A stretch of DNA of 64,000 nt, from contig NZ_JAVHNP010000003.1 of NCBI RefSeq assembly GCF_031769195.1, positions 372,001 to 436,000 of the forward strand, written 5' to 3'. Each line of letters begins with the position of its first letter. Positions within the stretch are counted from its first letter, which is position 1. This document shows positions 44,040-52,146 of the stretch, piece after piece. The DNA is from Vreelandella sp031769195. Lineage in GTDB: Bacteria; Pseudomonadota; Gammaproteobacteria; Pseudomonadales; Halomonadaceae. Made by a program: the position numbers and the translations under genes. A model generated the notes under the pieces. It saw only the letters and a list, made by a program, of their open reading frames with translations. It did no database searches and was not told the DNA's origin.

Positions 44040-44780
44040 CTAGAGCGCCTGCCACACCAAGTTAATCCCCACTAAGAACATGGCGATAATCACAAGGCGA
44101 TAAAACAGCTTTTCATTGACGCGGCTTTGCAGCCAAAGGCCATTGCGCACACCGATCCAGGCAACGGGTACTAACAGCAGCGATGCCCAGGCGCTGGTCA
44201 TATTGACCTCTCCCAGCCACATATACGGGCCGAGCTTGATGGTGTTCACCACCGCGTAGGTCACTGTGCAGGTGGCAATAAACGTCTCTTTAGTGAGCTT
44301 GCGCGGCATCAGGTACATGTTCATCGGCGGCGCGCCTGCGTGAGCAATAAAGCTGGTAAAGCCGCACACACTTGCGGCGGGCAGTGCCCAGTAGGTGGAA
44401 ATAGGTTTCTTCGCCACGGGCTTGAGCAACATATAGGCCGCAAACACCACAGAGAGAACGCCCAGCACCAGCCGCACGCCCTGCTCGCTCAGGCTGCCAA
44501 ACAGCAAAGTGCCCACCGTCACGCCAATAAACAGCCCCGGCACAAAGCGCCACACCTCCGCGCTATCGTGCTTTCCCCACCACGCTTTGACCGCAAACGC
44601 ATCCATCACCAGCAGTAGCGGCAGCAGCAGCCCGGCTGCCTGGGTGGGGCTAATCGCCAGTGCCATCAACGGCACCGAGAGCGTGCCAAAGCCACCCGCA
44701 AATCCCCCTTTTGAGACGCCGGTGAGATACACCGAAAAGATAATCAACAGCCAGGCGATAAGGGAGTATTCAGGGAGCAT
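44040..44780 (-). CDS. TSUP-family (TauE/SafE) sulfite/anion permease (246 aa)
   Basis: Eight hydrophobic segments with the TauE/SafE pattern: VYLTGVSKGGFAGGFGTLSV in helix 1-2 and the duplicated FTSFIAHAGAPPMNMYLMPR in the second half. Members move sulfite, sulfoacetate or other small anions across the inner membrane, generally outward. GAGG stands 5 bp ahead of the ATG. Stand-alone gene; substrate not determinable. Confidence 0.9.
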   Translation of the reverse strand: MLPEYSLIAWLLIIFSVYLTGVSKGGFAGGFGTLSVPLMALAISPTQAAGLLLPLLLVMDAFAVKAWWGKHDSAEVWRFVPGLFIGVTVGTLLFGSLSEQGVRLVLGVLSVVFAAYMLLKPVAKKPISTYWALPAASVCGFTSFIAHAGAPPMNMYLMPRKLTKETFIATCTVTYAVVNTIKLGPYMWLGEVNMTSAWASLLLVPVAWIGVRNGLWLQSRVNEKLFYRLVIIAMFLVGINLVWQAL

Positions 44781-44814
44781 GGGAGCCTCAACAGGTATTC
44801 AAAAGCGACCGACA

Positions 44815-44839
44815 TAAAAAAGCCCCGCAGCAGCGGGGC
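44815..44839 (-). terminator. Rho-independent terminator downstream of mgtE
   Basis: A 7-bp GC stem (44822-44828 with 44833-44839) with an AGCA loop; on the minus strand it is followed by a T-run (plus-strand A-run at 44815-44821). It lies 70 bp past the mgtE stop. Confidence 0.88.
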
Positions 44840-44908
44840 GCAACAGCATAGCATTAGATATAAGTTAGCGGGCGAATAGAAAGGCGCGGCGCCTTTCCAT
44901 CGCGTTGA

Positions 44909-46267
44909 TCACAAAATAATCAGCGTTGCCAGCCCCAAGAATGATAGAAAGCCGACGACATCCGTAACGGTGGTCAGGATCACCGCGCCGGATAGAGCTG
45001 GGTCAATTTGCAGCCTTTTGAGTACCAGTGGGATCAGTACGCCAGACACATTGGCGAGGCTCATATTGATAAAAATCGCTAGCGTGATGACCAGCGTAAT
45101 GAGCGGGTCGCTAAACCACAGGTAGGAAATACCGCCCACCACCAGCGCCCACACCAACCCATTGAGCATGCCCACCCACAGCTCTTTATTGTAGAGCCAC
45201 TGCTTGTTATTACCTGCAATTTGCCCAAGCGCCAAGCCGCGTATGACCACCGTTAAGGTTTGGCTTCCTGCGATGCCGCCCATGCTGGCGACGACCGGCA
45301 TAAGGATGGCCAGCGCAACAATTTGATCCAGCACCGCTTCAAACTGTCCGATTACAAAGGCGGCGAGGAAAGCGGTTAGCAGGTTAATACCGAGCCAAAT
45401 GCCGCGGCTCTTGGCACTGCGCAGAATCGGGGTGAATACTTCCTCTTCGTCGCTAACACCAGACATGTGTTTCAAGGTCATGTCGGCGTCGTCTTGGGTA
45501 ATTTCCAGAACATCAGCGGCGTTTAGCTGGCCGACTAGAAGCCCGTCGCTATTACACACCGGCACGAAGGGCAGCTCTTTGGAACGCAGCAGAGCGGCGG
45601 CATCGCTGACCTTCATTTGGTCGTTAAGCGTATACGGAGCGTCGTCCATAAACGCATCCACGGTGCTCTCCTGGGGCTGTTTGACTAGGTCAATCAGCGT
45701 CAGCGTGCCTAGCAGGCGCTTGTCTTTATCGGTGATCATCACCTGCTGAGAATCATCATCTAACAGGTGGTGAATGCGGATATAGCGCTGTACGGCTTCC
45801 AGTGAAACGCCCTGCTTTACATTGACCGTTTCCGGGTCCATGTAGCGGCCGACCATGTCCTCTTCATAGGTATAGAGGTTCTCAACCTGAGCACGAATTT
45901 CTTGGTCCAGGCTGGCATAGACGGTGGTTTTGATCTCTTCATCAGCAACGTCGAGAACTTCGGCGACTTCCTGGGCATCCAGGCCCTTAACAATTTGCTC
46001 AACGTCGCTGGCGCTTAGGTCTTCGATGTAATCGGCGCGAATGTCCTCGTCGACTTCGGCGAGTACCTCGCCGAGCATCGATTCTGGAATGTACTCCCAC
46101 AGCCGGTCACGGGTTTTGGCAGGAAAAGACTCAAGGGTGCGCGCAATCGCTAAAATATCGAGCTCGTTAAAGAGTTCGTTTAAAGCGGCTGTATCTTCCT
46201 CGTCTAGCAGCTTTTGAAGATACAGCAGTTGCTCCTCAGTGTTGGTGTATTTCTCTTCATCGCGCAT
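44909..46267 (-). CDS. mgtE: Magnesium transporter MgtE (452 aa)
   Basis: N-terminal MgtE helical domain (about 20-125), two CBS repeats (about 130-250) and five transmembrane helices (about 280-450). Seen: LLDDDSQQVMITDKDKRLLG in CBS1, and in the membrane part the conserved LMPVVASMGGIAGSQTLTVV that lines the ion pore. The cytosolic domains close the channel when internal magnesium is high. Start ATG 46267 is preferred since AAAGG lies 9 bp ahead; ATG 46276 and GTG 46300 are in frame. Length matches the Thermus MgtE (450). No magnesium riboswitch was recognised upstream. Confidence 0.94.
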   Translation of the reverse strand: MRDEEKYTNTEEQLLYLQKLLDEEDTAALNELFNELDILAIARTLESFPAKTRDRLWEYIPESMLGEVLAEVDEDIRADYIEDLSASDVEQIVKGLDAQEVAEVLDVADEEIKTTVYASLDQEIRAQVENLYTYEEDMVGRYMDPETVNVKQGVSLEAVQRYIRIHHLLDDDSQQVMITDKDKRLLGTLTLIDLVKQPQESTVDAFMDDAPYTLNDQMKVSDAAALLRSKELPFVPVCNSDGLLVGQLNAADVLEITQDDADMTLKHMSGVSDEEEVFTPILRSAKSRGIWLGINLLTAFLAAFVIGQFEAVLDQIVALAILMPVVASMGGIAGSQTLTVVIRGLALGQIAGNNKQWLYNKELWVGMLNGLVWALVVGGISYLWFSDPLITLVITLAIFINMSLANVSGVLIPLVLKRLQIDPALSGAVILTTVTDVVGFLSFLGLATLIIL

Positions 46268-46423
46268 AGAGTCCATCCTTTGGTCATTAATTTTTAACAC
46301 AACTACTTGAAAGCACTTGATGGCTCACTATGAATCTTATCGACAGGCGCTGTTGAAAGCCATGAAGGCTTTTTTACCGTCATAACGAGGAGCGCCTAAT
46401 CGCGAAGGGGATGCCGGGGCGTT

Positions 46424-46762
46424 TTAGTGCCGAGTTGCAAAGGCCACGCGTACGCCATGCTGAAGCCGCTGCTGGGCAGACACGGGCGGCGTGGGGTTGC
46501 CGATCATCTCGTCGGCTGCATCGGCCCAGGTGAGAATACCGTGGGTAAAACCCAGCGGTGCCAGCGCTCGGCTCACCCACTGGGTGCCGCTAAAACGCTT
46601 CGTTTCACCCTGAGGGGTGACCAATAAGCTGACCGATTCATCGCGGTGCAGGCGAACGATATACCAGCCCATCTCAATCCCGTGAAGCTCAACGTCGGGC
46701 AGCGGCTCGGCCAGTTGGGAAAGCTCATCTAGGGTTAGACGCGGAGGGAGCGGGGAAGACAT
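46424..46762 (-). CDS. Conserved small protein, possibly DUF6482-like (112 aa)
   Basis: A soluble small protein. The core (about 15-90) reads ELHGIEMGWYIVRLHRDESV and ends with ADAADEMIGNP, an arrangement reminiscent of DUF6482 proteins of Pseudomonas and Halomonas, where a beta sheet with a C-terminal YDEM/DEMIG motif is seen. This family link is from memory and not certain. No enzymatic motif or membrane segment is present. TGAGGTG stands just before the ATG. Neighbours (mgtE, acdS) give no functional clue. Confidence 0.75.
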   Translation of the reverse strand: MSSPLPPRLTLDELSQLAEPLPDVELHGIEMGWYIVRLHRDESVSLLVTPQGETKRFSGTQWVSRALAPLGFTHGILTWADAADEMIGNPTPPVSAQQRLQHGVRVAFATRH

Positions 46763-46854
46763 GGCGGCACCTCATTGGCTCAACAGTGTTTATGTAGAGT
46801 CTAATGAGCGTGTCAGATTTGTATAGCTTTTGATGAGTCAGAGGATGGGGGAGA

Positions 46855-46884
46855 ACGCCCCAAGTGGATGACAATTTGGGGCGT
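46855..46884 (-). terminator. Hairpin downstream of acdS
   Basis: ACGCCCCAA (46855-46863) and TTGGGGCGT (46876-46884) form a perfect 9-bp stem with a 12-nt loop, 21 bp past the acdS stop. No T-run follows on the minus strand, so termination strength is uncertain. Confidence 0.45.
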
Positions 46885-46904
46885 GTGCAAAGGATAAAAT
46901 TACA

Positions 46905-47921
46905 TTAACCGTTTCTAAATAAGAAGCTGTAGGCATTTAGCGCGGGAACGCCGCCAAGATGCGCATAGAGCACTTTGGACCCTGCCGGAAACTCCCCGTT
47001 GCGTACTTTATCAATCATCCCGTGCATGGATTTACCTTCGTACACCGGGTCGGTGAGCACGCCTTCCAGGCGGGCGCAGAGGCGAATGGCTTCTAGCGTG
47101 CCCTCGTTGGGCAGGCCGTACTCCGGGCCGCCGTAGCGGGTGTCCAGGATCACGTCGTCATCGGCAATGCCGCCTTCCAATTCGACCAGCTCGGCGGTGT
47201 GGCGGGCGATCCGCAGAATCTGCGCGTGGGTTTGCTCGGGCTTGGCCGAGGCATCAATACCAATCACCCGCTGGGCGCGGCCATCCGCCGCAAAGCCGAC
47301 CACCATTCCGGCCTGGGTGCTGCCGGTCACCGAGCACACCACGATATAGTCGAAGGTAAAGCCCAGCTCTTTCTCCTGCTGGCGCACCTCTTCGGCAAAG
47401 CCGACAAAGCCTAGCCCGCCGTAAGGGTGCTCAGAACAGCCTGCGGGAATAGGAAACGGCTTGCCGCCCTGCTGGCGGACATCTTCCATGGCCTGTTCCC
47501 AGCTAGGGCGAATGCCGATATCGAAACCGGCGGCGTCCAGGCGAACATCGGCCCCCATAATGCGCGACATCTCGATATTACCGACCCGGTCGTACACCGC
47601 ATCGGAGTAATTCACCCAGTTCTCCTGCACAAGCACGCACTTCATGCCCAGGTGCGCCGCCACGGCGGCCACTTGGCGCGTCTGGTTCGACTGAATGCCG
47701 CCAATCGACACCAGCGTATCGCAGCCTTGCGCCAGCGCTTCCGGTATCAAGTACTCCAGCTTGCGTGTTTTGTTGCCGCCAAAGGCTAAGCCGCTGTTGC
47801 AGTCCTCGCGCTTGGCATACAGCTCGACTTCGCCGCCCAGGTGGGCGCTCAGCCGCTTGAGAGGCGTGATGGGGGAGGGGCCGAACGTCAGTGGATAACG
47901 TGGGTAGCGTTCAAGGTTCAT
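46905..47921 (-). CDS. acdS: 1-aminocyclopropane-1-carboxylate deaminase (338 aa)
   Basis: PLP enzyme of the tryptophan-synthase-beta fold. The family-diagnostic residues are in place at their usual numbering: PLP Lys51 (GGNKTRKLEYL), Tyr294-Glu295 (DPVYEGKSMHG) and Leu322 (HLGGVPALNAY). Glu295 with Leu322 marks true ACC deaminases rather than D-cysteine desulfhydrases. The reaction turns ACC, the plant ethylene precursor, into 2-oxobutanoate and ammonia. 338 residues is the standard AcdS length. A divergent Lrp-type gene, the usual AcdR partner, sits 249 bp away. Suggests plant or algal association, or use of ACC as nitrogen source. Confidence 0.94.
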   Translation of the reverse strand: MNLERYPRYPLTFGPSPITPLKRLSAHLGGEVELYAKREDCNSGLAFGGNKTRKLEYLIPEALAQGCDTLVSIGGIQSNQTRQVAAVAAHLGMKCVLVQENWVNYSDAVYDRVGNIEMSRIMGADVRLDAAGFDIGIRPSWEQAMEDVRQQGGKPFPIPAGCSEHPYGGLGFVGFAEEVRQQEKELGFTFDYIVVCSVTGSTQAGMVVGFAADGRAQRVIGIDASAKPEQTHAQILRIARHTAELVELEGGIADDDVILDTRYGGPEYGLPNEGTLEAIRLCARLEGVLTDPVYEGKSMHGMIDKVRNGEFPAGSKVLYAHLGGVPALNAYSFLFRNG

Positions 47922-48092
47922 AGCAAGCTCCTGGGTGGGCTGTGAAAGCGATAGGCAATGATCGCAATGTGGCGGTGGGTGGAACGTTGGCGTGCTCCCT
48001 GTGATTTATAGTAGGTGGTTGTGTGATTTTTCGGGTTGCGAAGTAGTGGCTTTTTAAGCAACAAAATATCGTTACTTTGTGGCTATATAATT

Positions 48093-48114
48093 TATTAATC
48101 TTATTATTAATCTT
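48093..48114. promoter_or_regulatory. Direct repeat in the acdS/Lrp intergenic region
   Basis: TATTAATCTT occurs at 48093-48102 and 48105-48114, 12 bp apart, in a very AT-rich stretch just ahead of the Lrp-type gene. A TATAAT hexamer stands at 48086-48091. Lrp proteins favour phased AT-rich sites; assignment is tentative. Confidence 0.35.
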
Positions 48115-48170
48115 TTGAGTAAATAATAGTGTGCGCAAAACGGGTGGCTAATTCCTCAGAGGCCCACGCC

Positions 48171-48635
48171 ATGGGCAGTGAGCTGGATCGTATCGACAAG
48201 CGTATTCTCAAGCTGCTCCAGGAGGATGCGACGCTTTCCAATGTGGCGCTGGCTGAGCAGGTGAACCTCAGCCCTGCGGCCTGTCTGCGGCGTGTCGAAA
48301 AGCTAAAGCGGGACGGGGTGATCAGCCGGATCGTGGCCCATCTGAATCCGGAACCCCTGCAGGCCGGTATGGTGGTCTTGATTGGCGTGGTGCTGGACCG
48401 CTCAACGCCGGAGTCTTTCGCTGCCTTTGAAGAAGCGGCACAAAAGGTCTCGGGTTGTATGGAGTGCCATGTGGTCACAGGCGAGTTCGACTACTTCATG
48501 CTGGTGCGTACCAAAGACAGCCAAAGCTTCAATAGGCTGCACGCCGAGCAGTTACTCTACCTGCCCGGCGTGCGCCAGATTCGTTCGTTTATGGGGCTGC
48601 GGGAAGTGGTGTCGACTCATAAGGTGCCGATCTAA
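48171..48635 (+). CDS. acdR: Lrp/AsnC-family regulator, probable AcdR (154 aa)
   Basis: N-terminal helix-turn-helix (LDRIDKRILKLLQEDATLSN, then ALAEQVNLSPAACLRRVEKL) and a C-terminal RAM effector domain (about 70-150, with GEFDYFMLVRTKD). Divergent from acdS, as in the characterised AcdR-AcdS pairs where the Lrp protein senses ACC and activates acdS. ATG 48171 is preferred, with AGAGG 8 bp ahead and a normal Lrp length; a GTG at 48129 is in frame. The acdR name rests on context. Confidence 0.88.
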   Translation: MGSELDRIDKRILKLLQEDATLSNVALAEQVNLSPAACLRRVEKLKRDGVISRIVAHLNPEPLQAGMVVLIGVVLDRSTPESFAAFEEAAQKVSGCMECHVVTGEFDYFMLVRTKDSQSFNRLHAEQLLYLPGVRQIRSFMGLREVVSTHKVPI

Positions 48636-48662
48636 TCTCCCATCCCTGCGTTGTGCACCCGT

Positions 48663-48691
48663 CGTCATTAAATCGTCGTTAATACGTCATT
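48663..48691 (+). promoter_or_regulatory. Pho box: three 11-bp-phased half sites upstream of phoX
   Basis: CGTCATT (48663-48669), CGTCGTT (48674-48680) and CGTCATT (48685-48691) repeat every 11 bp with AT-rich 4-bp spacers, the geometry of PhoB sites (CTGTCAT-N4 repeats). The array ends about 80 bp before the phoX ATG, leaving room for a -10 and leader. Confidence 0.7.
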
Positions 48692-48770
48692 GTTAATTCA
48701 TATTCGGCTAATACTCTCCCTCGAAAAGCACACGTAGTTCGTGCTGGCTAACGATGACGAGAGGAGCACC

Positions 48771-50903
48771 ATGAGCAAGGAAATCGAAGATCACCGCCTG
48801 TTTAACCAAAGCGACAATCAGCCGTTCGGCGAGGTGCTGGCGAAGCACGTCTCTCGGCGTGATGTGATGCGGGGTGGTCTGGGGCTGGCGGCGGTATCGA
48901 TGCTGGGGTTTGGCGGTGCAGCGCAAGCATTGGCAGGCGAGCAGGCGAAAACGCCGCTTACCCTCGCGTTTGAAGCGGTGCGTGGTTCTCGTACCGATGC
49001 GGTGGTGGTGCCGGAAGGCTACGTGGCCCAGGTGTTGGTGCCTTGGGGCACGCCGCTACAGGCAGGCCAGGAGTGGCAAGCCGACCAGCCCATGACGCCC
49101 GAACGCCAAGCGATGAGCGTTGGCATGCACCACGACGGCATGGCCGGTTTTGCTCTGGATGCGGATAATGCCTCCCGCCGTTTCGTATTGGCGCTGAATA
49201 ACGAGTACATCGACCAAGACGCACTATGGGCGCCCCAAGGCGGGCCGACCAATGCGGAAGCGGGCGCACGCCCAGCGGACGAGTCACGTACCGAAATCAA
49301 TGCCCATGGCGTCACGCTGGTCGAAGTGGAAAAAGACGCTAGTGATCAGTGGTTTCACGTTGCCAATTCGCCCTATAACCGCCGCTTCACCAGCGCGACG
49401 GTGATGGATCTTGCTGGCCCCGTGGCGGGTAGTGAGTATGTGAAAACCCAGTTCTCCCCGAACGGCACACAAACCCGCGGTACCAACAACAACTGCGGGA
49501 ATGGCGTAACTCCCTGGGGCACTTACATCGCCTGTGAAGAGAACTGGCCCGATATTTTCGTTAACCGTGGCGAGCGCTTCCCAGACGATGCGCGCATCGG
49601 TATTCCCACCGACAAAAGCCGCTACGGCTGGGATACCTCGTCGGGCGATGCCACCGAGCAGAACGGGGAGTTCGCTCGCTTTGACATCACTCCACGCGGC
49701 GAGCGTGCCGAGGATGACTATCGGAATGAAGCGCGCACTTTTGGCTACCAGGTAGAAGTCGACCCCTACAGCAGCGCCCGAGCGGTGAAGCGCACGGCGC
49801 TGGGGCGTTTTCGCCATGAGGGGTGCTGGCTGGGTAAACTGGAAGCAGGGAAGCCTGTCGTCTTCTATTCAGGCCACGATGCCCGCAATGAATACGTCTA
49901 CAAATATGTCTCTGATGCCGCCTGGGACCCCGCCGATGCAAACCGCCCCGGCGCGGAGTACGACCGCCTCGCCATTGGCAGCAAGTATATGGATAACGGC
50001 ACACTCTACGTCGCCCGCTTCCATGCCGATGGCAGCGGCGAGTGGCTGCCCTTAACGCCGAATGCTAAGACACAGGATGGCCGCACGTTGGCCGCTGCGC
50101 TTGGTCTAGCTGAAAACGACCTGGCAGGCATCATTATCAACACCTGCGATGCTGCCGATCTAATGGGCGCAACGCCGATGGACCGCCCTGAGTGGGCCAC
50201 GGTGGACCCGGCCTCCGGTGAGGTATACCTGACGCTCACCAATAACACCCAGCGCAGTGAAGAGGGTAGCGATGCCACCTTCACCAACGACGGCAGCGAG
50301 CTTGCCCAGCCGGGCGTTGGCTTTGCTACTGCCCCTGCGAATGCCTCCAACCCGCGCGCTAATAACGAAGCCGGGCATGTGATTCGCTGGCGGGAGAGCC
50401 GGTTGCCCAACGCCTTCACTTGGGAAGTGTTTGTGTTCGGCGCAGCGGCCGATGACGCGGATAACCACTCCGGGTTAAACGAGATGAACCAGTTCGCCAG
50501 CCCCGACGGCCTGTGGTTTGATGAGCGCGAAGGCGGACAAGGCATTCTGTGGATTCAAACCGACAACGGCTACGACGGTTTAACGGAGCATACCAACGAC
50601 CAGCTTCTGGCGGTGGTGCCCAGTGGGCTGGAAGATATGCGCGGCACTGGCCCGGTGATCAATAGCAGCAACCAGCAGCAGCTCAAACGTTTTGCGGTGG
50701 GCCCGAACGGCTGCGAAGTCACCGGTATCTTTGCTACACCGGATAAAACCGCGCTGTTTATCAACATTCAACACCCCGGCAATTGGCCAGCGGATGGCAG
50801 CGCCCTGGTGCAAGACGCCACTGCGGCGGCCAGTGGGCAAGTGCGCCCGCGTGCCGCTACCGTGGTGATTCAGAAGCGTGATGGTGGGCCGGTGGGAGTG
50901 TAA
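48771..50903 (+). CDS. phoX: PhoX-family alkaline phosphatase, Tat-exported (710 aa)
   Basis: A twin-arginine signal with SRRDVMRGGLGLAAV lies at about 28-42. The mature protein is a DUF839/PhoX beta-propeller; the conserved segment GTNNNCGNGVTPWGTYIACE carries the cysteine and Glu region known to bind the iron-calcium cluster of PhoX. It releases phosphate from monoesters in the periplasm or outside under phosphate starvation. ATG 48771 follows GAGAGGAG; an in-frame ATG at 48741 is unsupported. A Pho box lies upstream. Single-gene unit ending in a hairpin. Confidence 0.92.
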   Translation: MSKEIEDHRLFNQSDNQPFGEVLAKHVSRRDVMRGGLGLAAVSMLGFGGAAQALAGEQAKTPLTLAFEAVRGSRTDAVVVPEGYVAQVLVPWGTPLQAGQEWQADQPMTPERQAMSVGMHHDGMAGFALDADNASRRFVLALNNEYIDQDALWAPQGGPTNAEAGARPADESRTEINAHGVTLVEVEKDASDQWFHVANSPYNRRFTSATVMDLAGPVAGSEYVKTQFSPNGTQTRGTNNNCGNGVTPWGTYIACEENWPDIFVNRGERFPDDARIGIPTDKSRYGWDTSSGDATEQNGEFARFDITPRGERAEDDYRNEARTFGYQVEVDPYSSARAVKRTALGRFRHEGCWLGKLEAGKPVVFYSGHDARNEYVYKYVSDAAWDPADANRPGAEYDRLAIGSKYMDNGTLYVARFHADGSGEWLPLTPNAKTQDGRTLAAALGLAENDLAGIIINTCDAADLMGATPMDRPEWATVDPASGEVYLTLTNNTQRSEEGSDATFTNDGSELAQPGVGFATAPANASNPRANNEAGHVIRWRESRLPNAFTWEVFVFGAAADDADNHSGLNEMNQFASPDGLWFDEREGGQGILWIQTDNGYDGLTEHTNDQLLAVVPSGLEDMRGTGPVINSSNQQQLKRFAVGPNGCEVTGIFATPDKTALFINIQHPGNWPADGSALVQDATAAASGQVRPRAATVVIQKRDGGPVGV

Positions 50904-50912
50904 GTCGGTCTA

Positions 50913-50940
50913 TGGGCAGTGTTGCTTAAGGCACTGCCCA
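50913..50940. terminator. Hairpin between convergent phoX and the LacI-type gene
   Basis: TGGGCAGTG (50913-50921) pairs with CACTGCCCA (50932-50940). A T-run on the plus strand follows 12 bp later, so it may end phoX transcription and also the leftward LacI message. Confidence 0.6.
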
Positions 50941-50955
50941 ATTAAATACGATTTT

Positions 50956-51990
50956 TTAAGTACTGCCGCCCGTTTGAAGTGTAAACCCCACATCGTGCTG
51001 GCGGCGGTAGACGTTTTTGCCGCTGAGTCGCCGGATGAGTTCTTTGGCGGCGAGGCGGCCCATCTCTTCTCTTGGGGAGAGAATCGTCGTGAGCTGTGGC
51101 GTGACATGCTGGCCAAGTGGCAGGCCGTTAAACCCGGCAATCGCGATGTCGCCCGGCACGTTGAGGCCCTGGCGCTGTGCGGCGAGTAGCGCGCCTGCGG
51201 CTAGGTCGTCATTGGCAAAGTGAATGGCTTGTGTGTGCGGGTAGCGCGCTAATACCTGCTGTAAGCTTTCTGCTCCCGCTTGCAAGCTGCCGAGGGTGTC
51301 GAGTTCTACCAAGGGTGCTTCGATGCCCTGTGCCTGCAGTACCTCTTTATGCCCTTCATAGCGCATGCCCGCTCGGTAATCCTGAGTGAGCCGCGCGCCC
51401 ACATAGACAATATGACGATAGCCTTGATCGACCAGGTGGTTCGCCATGCAGCGCCCAGCCGCCACGTGGTCCAGCCCCACGTTCAAGTCCATGCCCTTCC
51501 CCAGCTCCATCACTTCCATGATGGGATGATCCCAGTTATTTAACAGGGTCTGGCAGGCGTGGTTATGGCGCAGCCCTGCGGTAATAAGCGCCGAGCATGA
51601 CCAGCCTAAGAAGGTGCGCACCAACTGATATTCGCGGTCTAAGTCGTAATCCGTATTGCCCAACAGTATCTGATACCCCTCGGCCTCTAAGGTCTCTTGC
51701 AAGCCTTTGATGACTTCAACAAACACGGTGTTAATCAAGGAGGGCACGATAACGGCGATCAGTTTAGAGCGCGAGGAGGCGAGGCTGCCCGCCACGAGGT
51801 TCGGCACGTAGCCCAGCTGCTCTACCGCCTCTAACACGCTGGTGCGCGCGCTCTCGCTCACTTTATCGGGGTGGTTCAACGCGCGTGAAGCGGTAATGGG
51901 GGAAACCCCGGCCGCTTGGGCCACTTGGCTAAGCGTTATTTGGTCAGAGCGACGACGCTGTTTGGAAGCCTGTGTAGAGTCTCTAGACAT
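50956..51990 (-). CDS. LacI-family transcriptional repressor (344 aa)
   Basis: Helix-turn-helix at about 18-65 (TLSQVAQAAGVSPITASRAL, then a hinge helix VPNLVAGSLASSRS) and a periplasmic-binding-protein-like effector domain at about 75-340, of the GntR (gluconate) subgroup. ATG 51990 is used; the frame is open to 52062 but this start has AAGGGA ahead and places the HTH normally, and the longer start would run into the operators. It is divergent from ltnD-otnKCI-denD-dctPQM, with two palindromes between, so it is the likely repressor of that operon, induced by erythronate/threonate or a catabolite. Confidence 0.92.
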   Translation of the reverse strand: MSRDSTQASKQRRRSDQITLSQVAQAAGVSPITASRALNHPDKVSESARTSVLEAVEQLGYVPNLVAGSLASSRSKLIAVIVPSLINTVFVEVIKGLQETLEAEGYQILLGNTDYDLDREYQLVRTFLGWSCSALITAGLRHNHACQTLLNNWDHPIMEVMELGKGMDLNVGLDHVAAGRCMANHLVDQGYRHIVYVGARLTQDYRAGMRYEGHKEVLQAQGIEAPLVELDTLGSLQAGAESLQQVLARYPHTQAIHFANDDLAAGALLAAQRQGLNVPGDIAIAGFNGLPLGQHVTPQLTTILSPREEMGRLAAKELIRRLSGKNVYRRQHDVGFTLQTGGST

Positions 51991-52045
51991 TGGTCGTACG
52001 TCCCTTAGGTTCAGCTTGTCGTGACAGAAAGAATAATCTAAAAGG

Positions 52046-52077
52046 AATGGTAGCGCTATCATGACAGCGCTACCATT
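52046..52077. promoter_or_regulatory. Twin LacI-type operators
   Basis: ATGGTAGCGCTATCAT (52047-52062) and ATGACAGCGCTACCAT (52061-52076) are each near-palindromic with the LacI-family central CG (AGCGCT). The outer arms AATGGTAGCGCT and AGCGCTACCATT are exact complements, so the pair is mirror-symmetric; centres are 14 bp apart. Located 70-100 bp upstream of ltnD, between the repressor and its presumed target. Confidence 0.75.
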
Positions 52078-52146
52078 GGATGATAAAAGCTTCGAGCAGC
52101 CTTGCTAAATGTAGCTGCAAAAACAACAACAGTGAGGTAGCGGCAG

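Noticed and set aside
46268..46423. Magnesium riboswitch (M-box) upstream of mgtE
   Set aside because: The leader is short and shows no recognisable M-box core or expression-platform hairpin.
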